Positions 18,801-26,203 of a DNA stretch of 64,000 bases are shown here, piece by piece (positions within the stretch are counted from its first letter, which is position 1; each line of letters begins with the position of its first letter). Both the position numbers and the translations under genes were made by a program. The notes below the pieces were generated by a model. It searched no databases, was not told where the DNA came from, and saw only the letters and a list, made by a program, of their open reading frames with translations. Source of the stretch: Solirubrobacter deserti (GTDB taxonomy: Bacteria; Actinomycetota; Thermoleophilia; Solirubrobacterales; Solirubrobacteraceae). The DNA lies in assembly GCF_027587175.1 (NCBI RefSeq), contig NZ_JAPCID010000015.1, positions 62,001 to 126,000 of the forward strand. Reading direction: 5' to 3'.

Positions 18801-19439
18801 CCCGCCGCCGACGACCACGGAACGCACGGCGGACAGGGCGGAGACGTTGCGGGCGAAGTCGGTCGTGCGGGCCGTGAAGTTCACGCGCGCGCCGTCCTTG
18901 AGGCCGGTGAACTCACGGCTCCACGTCCCGCTCGAGGCCGCGACCGTGCCGCGGGGCTGGCCGTTCTCGAACAACTCGACCGTCGTCCCGCTCTCGGCGG
19001 TGCCCGACAGGGTCATCCTCGTCCCGACGCCGGCGCCTTCCGCCGGGCTGGTGATGACCGGCGCCGCCGGCGCCGTCGTGTCGATGCGGACGACGACGAT
19101 GCTCGACGCGGGCGACTTGCCCGTGGCGTCGGACGCGGTCGCGGTCAAGAGCCGGTCACCGTCCGGCACCGTGATCGTGCGCGTCCAGGTGCCGGAGCTC
19201 GTGGCGGTCGTCGTACCGCGCGAGACGGAGTCGACCAGCACGTCGACCGTGGAGCCGGCAGCAGCCGTACCCGAGACGGTGAGCGAGGAGCTGTTGCTCC
19301 AGGAGTAGCTCGTGGGCGACTTCACCGACGGCGCCGCAGGAGCGGCGGTCGCCACGGATGCGTGAGCGAACGCGAACAGCGCACCCACCAGGACGACCAG
19401 CACGGCACGCGAGGTGCCTGGGACCCTTCCCCCCGACAA
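15825..19439 (-). CDS. Secreted Ig-like/FN3/beta-helix surface protein (protein A)
   Basis: 1204 residues. Signal peptide about 1-33, four bacterial Ig-like domains (about 34-398, each with a VSGTAxxGxxV core), one chitobiase/PKD-like domain (about 399-480), an Ala/Thr linker, two FN3 domains (about 510-706, GYRLYRNGTxVGTTT and FALEAYDAAGNASNRAEA), a TPTVTV repeat linker (about 707-760) and a C-terminal right-handed beta-helix (about 764-1204). It ends in DIDGQSRPSTGCDAGADER, resembling choice-of-anchor-Q C-termini. The TTG at 19439 has GAGAGG upstream. The beta-helix contains a 760-bp stretch nearly identical in DNA to protein D. Unlike B, C and D it lacks the WGVxVD N-terminal domain. A polysaccharide-binding or cleaving role is inferred. 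Confidence 0.85.
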   Translation of the reverse strand: MSGGRVPGTSRAVLVVLVGALFAFAHASVATAAPAAPSVKSPTSYSWSNSSSLTVSGTAAAGSTVDVLVDSVSRGTTTATSSGTWTRTITVPDGDRLLTATASDATGKSPASSIVVVRIDTTAPAAPVITSPAEGAGVGTRMTLSGTAESGTTVELFENGQPRGTVAASSGTWSREFTGLKDGARVNFTARTTDFARNVSALSAVRSVVVGGGPTPQPPAAPVITAPVDGGWSRLSTVALSGTAVAGATVTVREGSVTRGTATASLTGTWSLMLAGVTDGLHSYTATATTAAGTSAPSSARSVRVDTIAPSPATLTAPENNRLQNSSSVTVTGTAEPNATITVFDGPTARATTVSSSGGAFSTSVTGLADGSHALTVTVADAAGNTSAASAARTVRVDVRAPVVSITSGPGGEAGAATFGFDADEAGVAFSCTLNGTYTACSSPQRYSGLGAGEYTFRVRATDPAGNVASPAQRTFTIAAPTPTPTVTVTATATATETATATATATAAPDTRAPSVPTGMAWNGVTQTSVGLRWNAATDDRAVVGYRLYRNGTAVGTTTSLSYTFSGLACNTSYTFALEAYDAAGNASNRAEATGTTTTSACPTPTPTATAPPDTQAPSVPQGMAWDGVGQTSVGLKWSAASDNVGVAGYRLYRNGTLVGTTTALSYTFSGLSCATSYTFALEAYDAAGNASNRAEAAGTASTAACVTPTPTVTVTPTVTVTPTVTVTPTVTVTPTVTVTPTVTVTPTVTVTPTVTPEDPRVAHFWVDPNGGSCTRQASPAAYNDAAACGSLDAANDVCRAGDTVLIKGGTYGGQTVTGGNSRTSDCIMRVAGGEAARLNGNLQFQSASRVTVDGGGARNGVGARLVTTTIPGSGSERNQYGAYASGGSKFVTLQGADFGGWQIDNSNNVTYRNNDIGPCDTIDSDGGGGNCDNGSIEYCEAGFAHCTQYNEGHVVEGNLVHDFGADDSFFGGGGSNDPHWECMYVSYPRNLTIRGNTFVNCANGGNIFFTYSNAGGGFTADYGYTGLTIENNVFTKTCNNSSAPCGGRLDFAFGISGHCNIYGGTDLSNVVIRNNSFLGGSGFDISGGCTQGNPGVTLSGNVRLGINVRSACGSGGAWAALPASSWELFYGGSVVCGTNALTLGTTITALDARVVSNSNTTPDAHLVGATSPLDGYVKAACPEADIDGQSRPSTGCDAGADER
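16123..16882 (-). repeat. 760-bp near-identical direct repeat, copy 1 (inside protein A)
   Basis: Matches 41532-42291 with no gap and only two mismatches seen by eye (16821 a/c, 16826 g/a). Homology at DNA level drops sharply at both edges while the encoded domain continues. The segment is visibly AT-richer, with many T-ending codons, than the rest of either gene. This indicates a recent gene conversion or copy event. Confidence 0.9.
17172..17320 (-). repeat. 18-bp tandem repeat encoding a TPTVTV linker (protein A)
   Basis: About eight imperfect 18-bp units (minus strand ACGCCGACCGTCACGGTC type) encode repeated Thr-Pro-Thr-Val-Thr-Val. This makes an extended, probably glycosylatable spacer between the FN3 and beta-helix domains. 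Copy number is likely variable by slippage. Confidence 0.8.
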
Positions 19440-19645
19440 GCTGACCTCTCATCTCGCGCGCCGCGGCCCCCATGCCTGGGCACGTCATTCGTCTGGAGTA
19501 TCCGCGCTGACCGTGCGCGAACGCGTTCTGCTGCGTTGACCAAACGCAGACTCAATTCACTCTCGCCCAGAGGGCAGCAACGTCTTCACGCTGACCCCTG
19601 TGCGAGGCGAATATACAGAACGGGCGCGTCGAAAGGTCCGAGCCT
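19440..19645. promoter_or_regulatory. 206-bp gap upstream of protein A
   Basis: Lies between the methyltransferase stop and the protein A start, both on the minus strand. A GATACT box (minus strand, 19497-19502) could be the -10 of protein A, giving a leader of about 50 nt with GAGAGG before the TTG. No convincing terminator hairpin was seen. Confidence 0.35.
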
Positions 19646-20815
19646 TTAGACGGCGACGAGCTCCGCGTTCACACCGAAGCGGTGGAGGTCGGCGCCGATC
19701 TCCTCCAGGTAGATGGGGTTCATGGCCACGACGAGATCCGGCTGCTCGGTGCGCAGGCGCTCCGGCGAACTGACCTCGTGCCCGGTGCCCGCCATGAACT
19801 TGTCCTGCTTGAACGGGTTGACGTCCACGACGAAGTCGACCTCGGCCGAGAGGCCGAGCGTCGTGAGGAACGCGACGCCCTTGGAGCCGCCACCCCACAG
19901 CACGGTCCTGCGGCCGTCAGCACGGGCGCTGCGCACGCGGTCCTGCCACGCCGTGCGCGTGGCCTCGAAGTCGCGCACGAACGCCGCCACGTCGGCGGCC
20001 ACGGCCTCCGGCGTCTCCTCCAGCGCCAGCGGCGCGTTGGGCGCGCCCGTGGCCGGACGGCCCTCGATGAGGATGTATTGATCGTCGTAGTCGAGCTCGA
20101 GGTCGAGCACGTCGAGCCCCGCCTTGCGGTACAGCCGGGCCAGCGACCCGGGCGTGAAGTACGAGCAGTGCTCGTAGTAGATGTCCCAGAACGCGCACTC
20201 GCGCAGCACGCGGCCGACGTCGGGCAGCTCGAACAACACGGCCGTGTCGGGGCGCCCTTCGAGCGAGCGCGTGATGATGCTGACGAAGTCGAGCACCGGC
20301 CCGATGTGCTCGAGCGTGTGACGGCACACGACCGCGTCGCCCGTCAATGCGCCGTGACGCTCGGAGTAGTGCTCCTTGATGAACGAGATGCGGTCGGCGA
20401 GCGCCGGGTCCAGCCGCTCGTCGAGCAGCGCCGGGTCCACGCCGACGGCGTGGCCGGCGCCGGCCTCGATCATGTCGACGAGGAACTCGCCCTTGCCGGA
20501 GCCGATCTCCAGGACGCCCTTACCTTCGAGTCCGTAACGCTCCACCCAGCGCCGGGCGAGCTCCTTCGAGAACGCGTTGAACGTCGGCGAGAAGCCCTGG
20601 CTGGCCTCGTTGCCGATGCCGTAGTCCTGCAGCGCGGCGTCGTAGAGCGTGTTCGTGATGAATCCGCACGCCGCGCAGAACCCGAGCCGCAGATCGCCGG
20701 TCGGGAACGACAGCGCCTCCTCGCGGGAATTCACGAGGCGGACGCTGTGGACCGGGATGCCGCGTTTCTCGTAAAAGTGCTCGAGCTGCTGGGCGCCACA
20801 CGCCGGGCAGCTCAC
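19646..20815 (-). CDS. SAM-dependent C-methyltransferase family protein (MT1)
   Basis: 389 residues. An N-terminal zinc-ribbon-like pair (CPACG, CAACGF) is followed by the class I SAM fold with VLEIGSGKGEFL and AVVCRHTLEHI, then a C-terminal Methyltransf_14-like domain with TVLWGGGSKGVAFL and VVDVNPFKQDKF. This three-part layout is that of NDP-sugar C-methyltransferases. It is closely related to MT3 at 25.0 kb and more distantly to MT2 next door. The GTG at 20815 overlaps the MT2 stop (GTGA). It is the last gene of the five-gene operon from 24.9 kb. The acceptor is probably a keto-sugar nucleotide (inference). Confidence 0.8.
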   Translation of the reverse strand: MSCPACGAQQLEHFYEKRGIPVHSVRLVNSREEALSFPTGDLRLGFCAACGFITNTLYDAALQDYGIGNEASQGFSPTFNAFSKELARRWVERYGLEGKGVLEIGSGKGEFLVDMIEAGAGHAVGVDPALLDERLDPALADRISFIKEHYSERHGALTGDAVVCRHTLEHIGPVLDFVSIITRSLEGRPDTAVLFELPDVGRVLRECAFWDIYYEHCSYFTPGSLARLYRKAGLDVLDLELDYDDQYILIEGRPATGAPNAPLALEETPEAVAADVAAFVRDFEATRTAWQDRVRSARADGRRTVLWGGGSKGVAFLTTLGLSAEVDFVVDVNPFKQDKFMAGTGHEVSSPERLRTEQPDLVVAMNPIYLEEIGADLHRFGVNAELVAV

Positions 20816-22083
20816 AGGATCTGCGGCTCCGGCACCGGGATGATGAACCGGCCGCCGCGCTCGAGGTACTCGGCCTGCTGGCGCATGACCTCGTCGCGGT
20901 AGTTCCAGGCCAGCAGCAGCACGTAGTCGGGCTGATCCTCGAGCAACTTCTCGACCGGATGGATCGGCTGGTGTATGCCCGGCATGTGCTTGCCGTGCTT
21001 GTGCACGTTGCGGTCGACCACGTAGTCGATGAACTCGCCGTCGACGCCGGTGAAGTTCAACAGCGTGGACGCCTTCGCGGCCGCGCCGTAGCCGACGATC
21101 GACTTGCCCTCGGCGCGCAGGCCGGCCAGCAGCTCGCGCAAGCCCTTGCGGATGCCCGTGACGCGCTCGCCGAAGCGCTCGTAGTACTCGAAGCTCGTCA
21201 GCCCCTGCTCGCGCTCGGCGGCGAGGAAGCCGCGCGCGGACTCCTGCACGTCCTCACGGGCGCCGATGATCCAGCGCAGCGTGCCGCCCTGCAGCGTCGG
21301 GAAGTGCTCGACGGCGTTCAGGAACAGCCCGTGGCGGCGCATCAGCGCGTCCACCGCGGTGCACGAGAAGTAGCAGAAGTGCTCGTGGTAGATCGTGTCG
21401 AACTCGCAGTGGTCGATCAGATCCTTGACGTAGGTGTTCTCGATCGTCGCCACGCCGTCCTCGGCGAGCAGGATGCTCAGGCCCTCGGCGAACGAGTTGA
21501 GCGTCGGCGTGTGCGCCATCACGTTGTTGGCGATGATCACGTCGGCACGCTTGCCCTCGGCCACCAGCCGGCGGGCGCAGTCGGCGTCGAAGAACTCCTG
21601 GCGCGTGGGCACGCCCTCGGCGATCGCGGCCGCGGCCTGCGGCGGACCCGGCTCGATGCCGAGCGCCGGGATGCCGTGCTCGACGAAGTTCTTGAGCATG
21701 TACCCGTCGTTGGAGGCGATCTCCACGACGAGGCTGCCCGCGCCGAGGCCACGCGTCTGGATCAGGTTCAGCGCGTGCTCGCGGCAGTGCTTGAGCAGGC
21801 CGGCCGAGAACGACGAGAAGTAGAGGTTGTTCTCGACGAACAGCGCCTCCGGCGACACGTCCTGGCGGATCTGCACGAGCGAGCACTCGCGGCAGAACGT
21901 GACGTCCATGGGGAACCGCGCCTCGGGACCGTCGAGGTCGGCCGTGGCGAGGAGCGCGTCCGGCAGCGGCAGCTCGCCCAGGTCGAGGAAGTCGACGAGC
22001 GGGCCGGAGCCGCAGCCCCGACAGCGCTCGACGACGACGAAGTCCGTGCGCGCCTGTTCCGACGACGGGGCGGGACTAGGCAA
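20812..22083 (-). CDS. NDP-hexose C-methyltransferase (TylCIII-like, MT2)
   Basis: 423 residues with an N-terminal zinc-binding domain (CRGCGSGPLVDFLDLGELPL and a second CREC), a SAM fold (VVEIASNDGYMLKNF, GIEPGPPQAAAAIAEG), then NNVMAHTPTLNSF, YHEHFCYFS and a C-terminal domain with VGYGAAAKASTLL. These are the signatures of sugar 3-C-methyltransferases such as TylCIII. The TTG at 22083 is chosen because it has GGAGG 6 nt upstream and overlaps the epimerase gene by 8 bp; residues encoded further upstream are epimerase shadow. Likely substrate: a 4-keto-6-deoxy CDP-sugar made by the neighbouring enzymes. Confidence 0.85.
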   Translation of the reverse strand: MPSPAPSSEQARTDFVVVERCRGCGSGPLVDFLDLGELPLPDALLATADLDGPEARFPMDVTFCRECSLVQIRQDVSPEALFVENNLYFSSFSAGLLKHCREHALNLIQTRGLGAGSLVVEIASNDGYMLKNFVEHGIPALGIEPGPPQAAAAIAEGVPTRQEFFDADCARRLVAEGKRADVIIANNVMAHTPTLNSFAEGLSILLAEDGVATIENTYVKDLIDHCEFDTIYHEHFCYFSCTAVDALMRRHGLFLNAVEHFPTLQGGTLRWIIGAREDVQESARGFLAAEREQGLTSFEYYERFGERVTGIRKGLRELLAGLRAEGKSIVGYGAAAKASTLLNFTGVDGEFIDYVVDRNVHKHGKHMPGIHQPIHPVEKLLEDQPDYVLLLAWNYRDEVMRQQAEYLERGGRFIIPVPEPQIL

Positions 22084-23116
22084 CGGAGGCCTCCAGACGG
22101 CGGAGGCTGTCGTCCAGGACGCCCTCCTCCTGCAGCTCGCGGACGTGCTTGATGCGCATGAAGCGGCGTGACAGGAAGTCGTCGAGCTCGAGCCCGTTGG
22201 CAACGTAGGCCGCGTACAGCTCCTCGACCGACTTGCGGACCGTCCACACCGGCTGGAAGGCCGGCAGGGTCTCCATGATCTTGTCGCAGTTGACGCGGTA
22301 GTTGCGGATGTCCGGAGACGCGCCGTCCGCGAACGTGACCGTGCTGCCGGGCACGACCTCGCCGACGATCGTCGCGACGTCGCGAATCTTGTAGTTCTCC
22401 TCGGTGCGGCCGACGTTGAACGGCTCGTTGTGCACCAGCTCGCGCGGCGCCTCGAGGATCGCCACGAAGGCGCGGCTGATGTCCTCGATGTGCACGAGCG
22501 GGCGCCAGGAGGAACCGTCGCTCTTGAGCAGCACCTGGCCCGTCGTGACCGCGTAGCCCGTGAGGTTGTTGACCACCAGGTCGCCGCGCAGGCGGGCCGA
22601 GAGGCCGTAAGCCGTGGCGTTGCGCAGGTAGGTCGGGCTGAAGTCGTCGTCGGCCAGCTCGCGCAGGTCGTTCTCGACCAGCAGCTTGGACTCGCCGTAG
22701 GGCGTGACCGGGTTGAAGCTCGCGCTCTCGTCGAGGATGTCGTCGCCTGCGGCGCCGTAGAGGCTGCACGAGGACGAGAACAGGAAGCGCTCGACGCCCG
22801 CCTCCTTGGCCAGCTTGGCCAGGCGGGTGGACGCGCGGTGGTTGATCGAGTACGTCGCGTCCGGGTTCAGGTCGCCGACGGGATCGTTGGAGATGGCCGC
22901 CAGGTGGATGACGGCGTCGAAGCCCTCGAGGTCGCCGAGCTCGACGTCGCGGACGTCCTTGCGCAGCGACGGCACATCCGGGACGTCCGGCCCGAAGGTG
23001 CACGTCTCATAGAGGTAGTTGTCGAGGCCCACGACCTCGTGGCCCGCCTGCTGCAGCAGAGGCAGCAGCGAGCAGCCGATGTAGCCGTTGTGGCCGGTGA
23101 CGAGTACGCGCATCAT
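22076..23116 (-). CDS. NAD-dependent epimerase/dehydratase (extended SDR)
   Basis: 346 residues. N-terminal dinucleotide motif VLVTGHNGYIGCSLLPLL, HLAAISNDP, an active-site FSSSCSLYG followed by PYGESK (Tyr-x-x-x-Lys), and RNATAYGLSARLRGDLV. It belongs to the SDR group often found beside cytidylyltransferases and C-methyltransferases in surface-sugar loci. A dedicated CDP-glucose 4,6-dehydratase (RfbG) is not visible elsewhere in the window, so this enzyme may fill that step or a later epimerisation. The ATG at 23116 overlaps the rfbF stop (ATGA) and an ATG at 23113 follows directly. Confidence 0.82.
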   Translation of the reverse strand: MMRVLVTGHNGYIGCSLLPLLQQAGHEVVGLDNYLYETCTFGPDVPDVPSLRKDVRDVELGDLEGFDAVIHLAAISNDPVGDLNPDATYSINHRASTRLAKLAKEAGVERFLFSSSCSLYGAAGDDILDESASFNPVTPYGESKLLVENDLRELADDDFSPTYLRNATAYGLSARLRGDLVVNNLTGYAVTTGQVLLKSDGSSWRPLVHIEDISRAFVAILEAPRELVHNEPFNVGRTEENYKIRDVATIVGEVVPGSTVTFADGASPDIRNYRVNCDKIMETLPAFQPVWTVRKSVEELYAAYVANGLELDDFLSRRFMRIKHVRELQEEGVLDDSLRRLEASVA

Positions 23117-23889
23117 TCCCAGGTCCTCCACGGAGCCCCGTCGTTCCAGAGTTCCTCCAGCAGCTTCTTGTCGCGGAGGGTGTCCATGCACTGCCAAAAG
23201 TCTTCGTGCTTGTAGGCCATCAGCTGGCCTTCGCGGGCGAGCCGCTCGAGCGGCTCGCGCTCCCACATCGTGTCGTCGCCCGGGACGTAGTCGAACACCT
23301 CGGGCTCGAGCACGAAGAAGGCGCCGTTGATCCAGCCTTCGCCGATCTGCGGCTTCTCGTTGAAGTCGGAGATGACGTTGCCGTCGAGCTCCAGGTGGCC
23401 GAAGCGGGCCGGCGGCCGGACCGCCGTCATCGTGGCCAGCTTGCCGTGCGAGCGGTGGAACTCGAGCAGCTTGTCCAGGTCGACGTTGGAGACGCCGTCG
23501 CCCCACGTGCACATGAACGTCTCGTTGCCGATGGTCGGCGCGAGGCGCTTGATGCGACCGCCGGTGGCCGTGCCCTGGCCTGTGTCCACGAGCGAGACGG
23601 TCCAGTCGTCGATCTCCGCGCCGTGGCCGTTGCGGCGCTCGATGTGCCCGTTCGCGAGGCCAACGGTCAGATCGCCGTACAGCGACGCGTAGTCGACCAT
23701 GTAGCGCTTGATGACCTCGCCCTTGTACCCGAGGGCGATCGCGAAGTCCGTGTACCCGTAGTGGGCGTAGTGCTTCATGATGTGCCAGAGGATCGGGCGG
23801 CCGCCGATTTCGACCATCGGCTTGGGCTTGATCTCGGTCTCCTCCGAGATGCGGCTGCCGACGCCGCCGGCGAGGATCGCGACCTTCAT
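23113..23889 (-). CDS. rfbF: Glucose-1-phosphate cytidylyltransferase
   Basis: Makes CDP-glucose from CTP and glucose-1-phosphate, the entry to CDP-6-deoxy sugars. The 258-residue product begins MKVAILAGGVGSRISEET and contains KPKPMVEIGGRPILWHIMKH, MCTWGDGVSNVDLDKLL and INGAFFVLEPEVFDYV, all diagnostic for RfbF rather than RmlA. ATG 23889 overlaps the GT2 stop (ATGA). The gene is in the middle of the minus-strand operon 24941 to 19646. Confidence 0.93.
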   Translation of the reverse strand: MKVAILAGGVGSRISEETEIKPKPMVEIGGRPILWHIMKHYAHYGYTDFAIALGYKGEVIKRYMVDYASLYGDLTVGLANGHIERRNGHGAEIDDWTVSLVDTGQGTATGGRIKRLAPTIGNETFMCTWGDGVSNVDLDKLLEFHRSHGKLATMTAVRPPARFGHLELDGNVISDFNEKPQIGEGWINGAFFVLEPEVFDYVPGDDTMWEREPLERLAREGQLMAYKHEDFWQCMDTLRDKKLLEELWNDGAPWRTWE

Positions 23890-24941
23890 GATGCGGGAGT
23901 CACCTCTGTTGGGGTTGGGCGCCGCAGCGCCCGCTTGATTGCAGTGGTCGCGCGCGCGCCGAGCAGCGAGCCCGCGAGCAGCCGCCACGCCGTCGGCTCG
24001 AAGACGACGGCCGCATCGCGCCGCGCGCAGGCGCGGAGCACACGGGCGGTGGGCGCCGGCCGGCGCGCGGGGAACGTGGCGTGCGCCGCGTGCTCGATGA
24101 GCTCGCGGCGGAACGCGCGGTGCGCCTCGCGCCGCAGGGCGGGGACGCCGGTGAGGCGGTCACCGTGCTCGTCCAGGAAGCGCAGCTTGACTTCCAGGAA
24201 CTTCTCGATCCGTTCGGTGCCTTGGATGTAGCCGCCGTCGGTCACCTGCGCCGCACCAGCGCTGTAGGCACCGTCGTGGATGCGGTAGCGCGCGATCGTC
24301 TGCTTGCGGAACACCACGTCCCAGTCGAGCGCGATCCGCATGAAGTGCCCCAGATCGGTAACGGGGTAGTCGCGCTCGTCGAGCAGCACGCTGCGCACGG
24401 CCTCCGTGCGCAGCAGGACCGTGGTCGCGTGTACCCGGTAGGACATCTGCATCGAGCGGCGGATGAAGTCGGTCCCACGCTCGACGGTGTTGCTGTCGAG
24501 GCCGCTCATGTGGTGCTCCGCGGCGATCACCTCGCCGGCTTCGTCGACCACATCGACTTGGGCGTGGATCATCGCGGCGCGCGGGTTGGCCTCGAGCGCC
24601 GCGACGGTCACCGCCAGAGCGTCTGGAGTGAGCCGGTCGTCGTCCGGGACCATGTACAGGTAGTCGGCCTCGACGTTGGCGAACCAGCCGTTGTAGTGCT
24701 CGTTCAGGCCGCAGTTGGTCGCTCGTCGCACGTACGTCAGGCGCGGATCGTCGAAGCGAGCGACGACCGCGGCCGTGTCATCCGTCGACGCGTTGTCGGA
24801 GACGACCAGGCGGAAGTCCTTGTACGTCTGCGCGAGGATGCTCTCGATTGCCCCGCCGAGCCAGCGAGCCCGGTTGTAGGTCGGGATCACGACGGCCACA
24901 CGAGGCGCCGGAGCGTTCTGCGCTGTGGGGTTCTTGACCAT
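23886..24941 (-). CDS. Family 2 glycosyltransferase
   Basis: 351 residues with a GT-A fold: VAVVIPTYNRARWLGGAIES, VVSDNASTDDT and the metal-binding PDDD in YLYMVPDDDRLTPDAL (about residue 100). No transmembrane helix is evident, so it is probably a cytoplasmic or membrane-associated repeat-unit transferase. It leads a five-gene operon with rfbF, the SDR, MT2 and MT1, so it likely adds the sugar those enzymes make. ATG 24941 has a TAGCAT box 8 nt upstream, pointing to a leaderless or nearly leaderless mRNA. Confidence 0.85.
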   Translation of the reverse strand: MVKNPTAQNAPAPRVAVVIPTYNRARWLGGAIESILAQTYKDFRLVVSDNASTDDTAAVVARFDDPRLTYVRRATNCGLNEHYNGWFANVEADYLYMVPDDDRLTPDALAVTVAALEANPRAAMIHAQVDVVDEAGEVIAAEHHMSGLDSNTVERGTDFIRRSMQMSYRVHATTVLLRTEAVRSVLLDERDYPVTDLGHFMRIALDWDVVFRKQTIARYRIHDGAYSAGAAQVTDGGYIQGTERIEKFLEVKLRFLDEHGDRLTGVPALRREAHRAFRRELIEHAAHATFPARRPAPTARVLRACARRDAAVVFEPTAWRLLAGSLLGARATTAIKRALRRPTPTEVTPAS

Positions 24942-24949
24942 CGATGGCG

Positions 24950-25022
24950 ATGCTAGGTCTGGGGTTCTACGCCGTCCCCGCCCGTTCGGTTAGCGGGTCG
25001 GCGATCCTCGCCGATCGGCTAG
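24950..25022 (-). promoter_or_regulatory. Promoter with composite upstream element (copy 1)
   Basis: Reading the minus strand: CCTAGCAT (24950-24957) is the -10 region, 24 nt upstream of it is CTAACCGAACGG (24982-24993), and 6 nt beyond that is a 23-nt block (25000-25022) containing CTAGCC and CGGCGAGGATCGCC. The same two blocks occur upstream of the dioxygenase gene at 27.2 kb with a 16-nt spacer. Probably an activator site for this operon. Confidence 0.6.
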
Positions 25023-25023
25023 T

Positions 25024-26178
25024 TCAGACGCACAGGATCTCGGCGCTCTGGCCCAACTCGGCGAGGATCCCGCGGACCTCGTCGCGGTAGATCGGGTTTG
25101 CCAGCACCACCACATCCGGCGAGAAGGCGCGCAGCGCCTCCGGGGACACGACCGGTGTCCCCGCCCCCGGCACGTAGGTGCCGTGCTTGCGCGGGTTGAC
25201 GTCCACGACCCGCGCGATGGCGTCGTGGTCCTCGAGTGAGTTCAGCAGGCTCACCCCCTTGGCGCCGGCGCCCCAGAGGACGACGCGGCGTCCCTGCGTG
25301 CGCAGGCCGTCGACCCGCCGGCGCCAATCGCCGACGAAGCCGCTGTACCCGGCGGCGAAGCGCTCGACGGCGGCGCGGACGGCGTCCAGGTCGGCCGACG
25401 GGGCGTCGGGCACGGGCGCGTCCGTCGGACGCGCCTCGAGCCACAGGTACTGATCGCCGAAGGCCGCACCGCTGTCGAGGATCTCGAAGCCCCCGAGCTC
25501 GAAGAGGGTGCGCAGCGACGGCTCCGTGTAGGTCGCGTAGTGTGCGTAGATCATGTCCCAGACCACGCCGTTGAGGAGTTGGTGCGTGCCGTTGGGGACC
25601 TCTACATACACGGTCGCCGCGCGCTCGGCGGAGAGCGTGCGCCGCAGCGAGCGGACGAACGCCAGCGGCTGCTCCAGGTGCTCGAGTACGTGACGGCAGC
25701 ACACGAACTCGGGTTCGAGGTCGCCGACTGTTTCCTCGGAATACAGCTCGCGGCGAATCGTGATCCGCGGGTCGCTGTCGTCGCCCACGTAGGTCGGGTC
25801 GTAGCCGAAGCCGCGGTTGTGGCCGGCGTTGCACAGGGCGCGCAGGAACTCCGCCTGGCCGCAGCCGATCTCGGCCACGCGGCGGCCGCGGACGTCGTAG
25901 CGCTCGACGAGCCGCTGGGCGAGTCCGTTCGCGTAGTCGGTGAACGCGCGCGAGTGATCGAGCGAGTTCTCGTAGGCCGCGTCGTACTCGACAAGCGCCG
26001 CATCGAAGGCGACGTTCCAGATGAAGCCGCAGCCGGCGCAGAAGGCCAGCTGCAGATCGCCCCGGCGCGCGGTCCGCGCGCCGCTCGGCGTCGTGTGCAA
26101 CTGGCTCACGTGCACGGGCACGCCGGCGATGTGCACGAAGGGCGCGTCGGCGGGACGCTTGCAGACCGGGCAGCTCAC
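25024..26178 (-). CDS. SAM-dependent C-methyltransferase family protein (MT3)
   Basis: 384 residues, the same architecture as MT1: a CPVC/CAGCGF zinc-ribbon-like head, SAM motif VAEIGCGQAEFLRAL, CCRHVLEHLEQPL, and a C-terminal domain with VVLWGAGAKGVSLL and VVDVNPRKHGTYVPG. It is the second gene of a two-gene operon, 25 bp after the dioxygenase. GTG 26178 is chosen because MT1 begins with the same V/M-S-C-P pattern; the frame upstream is not conserved. MT1 and MT3 may act on different carbons or different sugars. Confidence 0.8.
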   Translation of the reverse strand: MSCPVCKRPADAPFVHIAGVPVHVSQLHTTPSGARTARRGDLQLAFCAGCGFIWNVAFDAALVEYDAAYENSLDHSRAFTDYANGLAQRLVERYDVRGRRVAEIGCGQAEFLRALCNAGHNRGFGYDPTYVGDDSDPRITIRRELYSEETVGDLEPEFVCCRHVLEHLEQPLAFVRSLRRTLSAERAATVYVEVPNGTHQLLNGVVWDMIYAHYATYTEPSLRTLFELGGFEILDSGAAFGDQYLWLEARPTDAPVPDAPSADLDAVRAAVERFAAGYSGFVGDWRRRVDGLRTQGRRVVLWGAGAKGVSLLNSLEDHDAIARVVDVNPRKHGTYVPGAGTPVVSPEALRAFSPDVVVLANPIYRDEVRGILAELGQSAEILCV

Positions 26179-26203
26179 GTCCCGCCTCGCTTTCGTTTCT
26201 CGG

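Noticed and set aside
22084-22203. 40-residue N-terminal extension of MT2
   Set aside because: Ser/Arg-rich shadow of the epimerase C-terminus. TTG 22083 with GGAGG upstream begins just before the conserved zinc-ribbon region.
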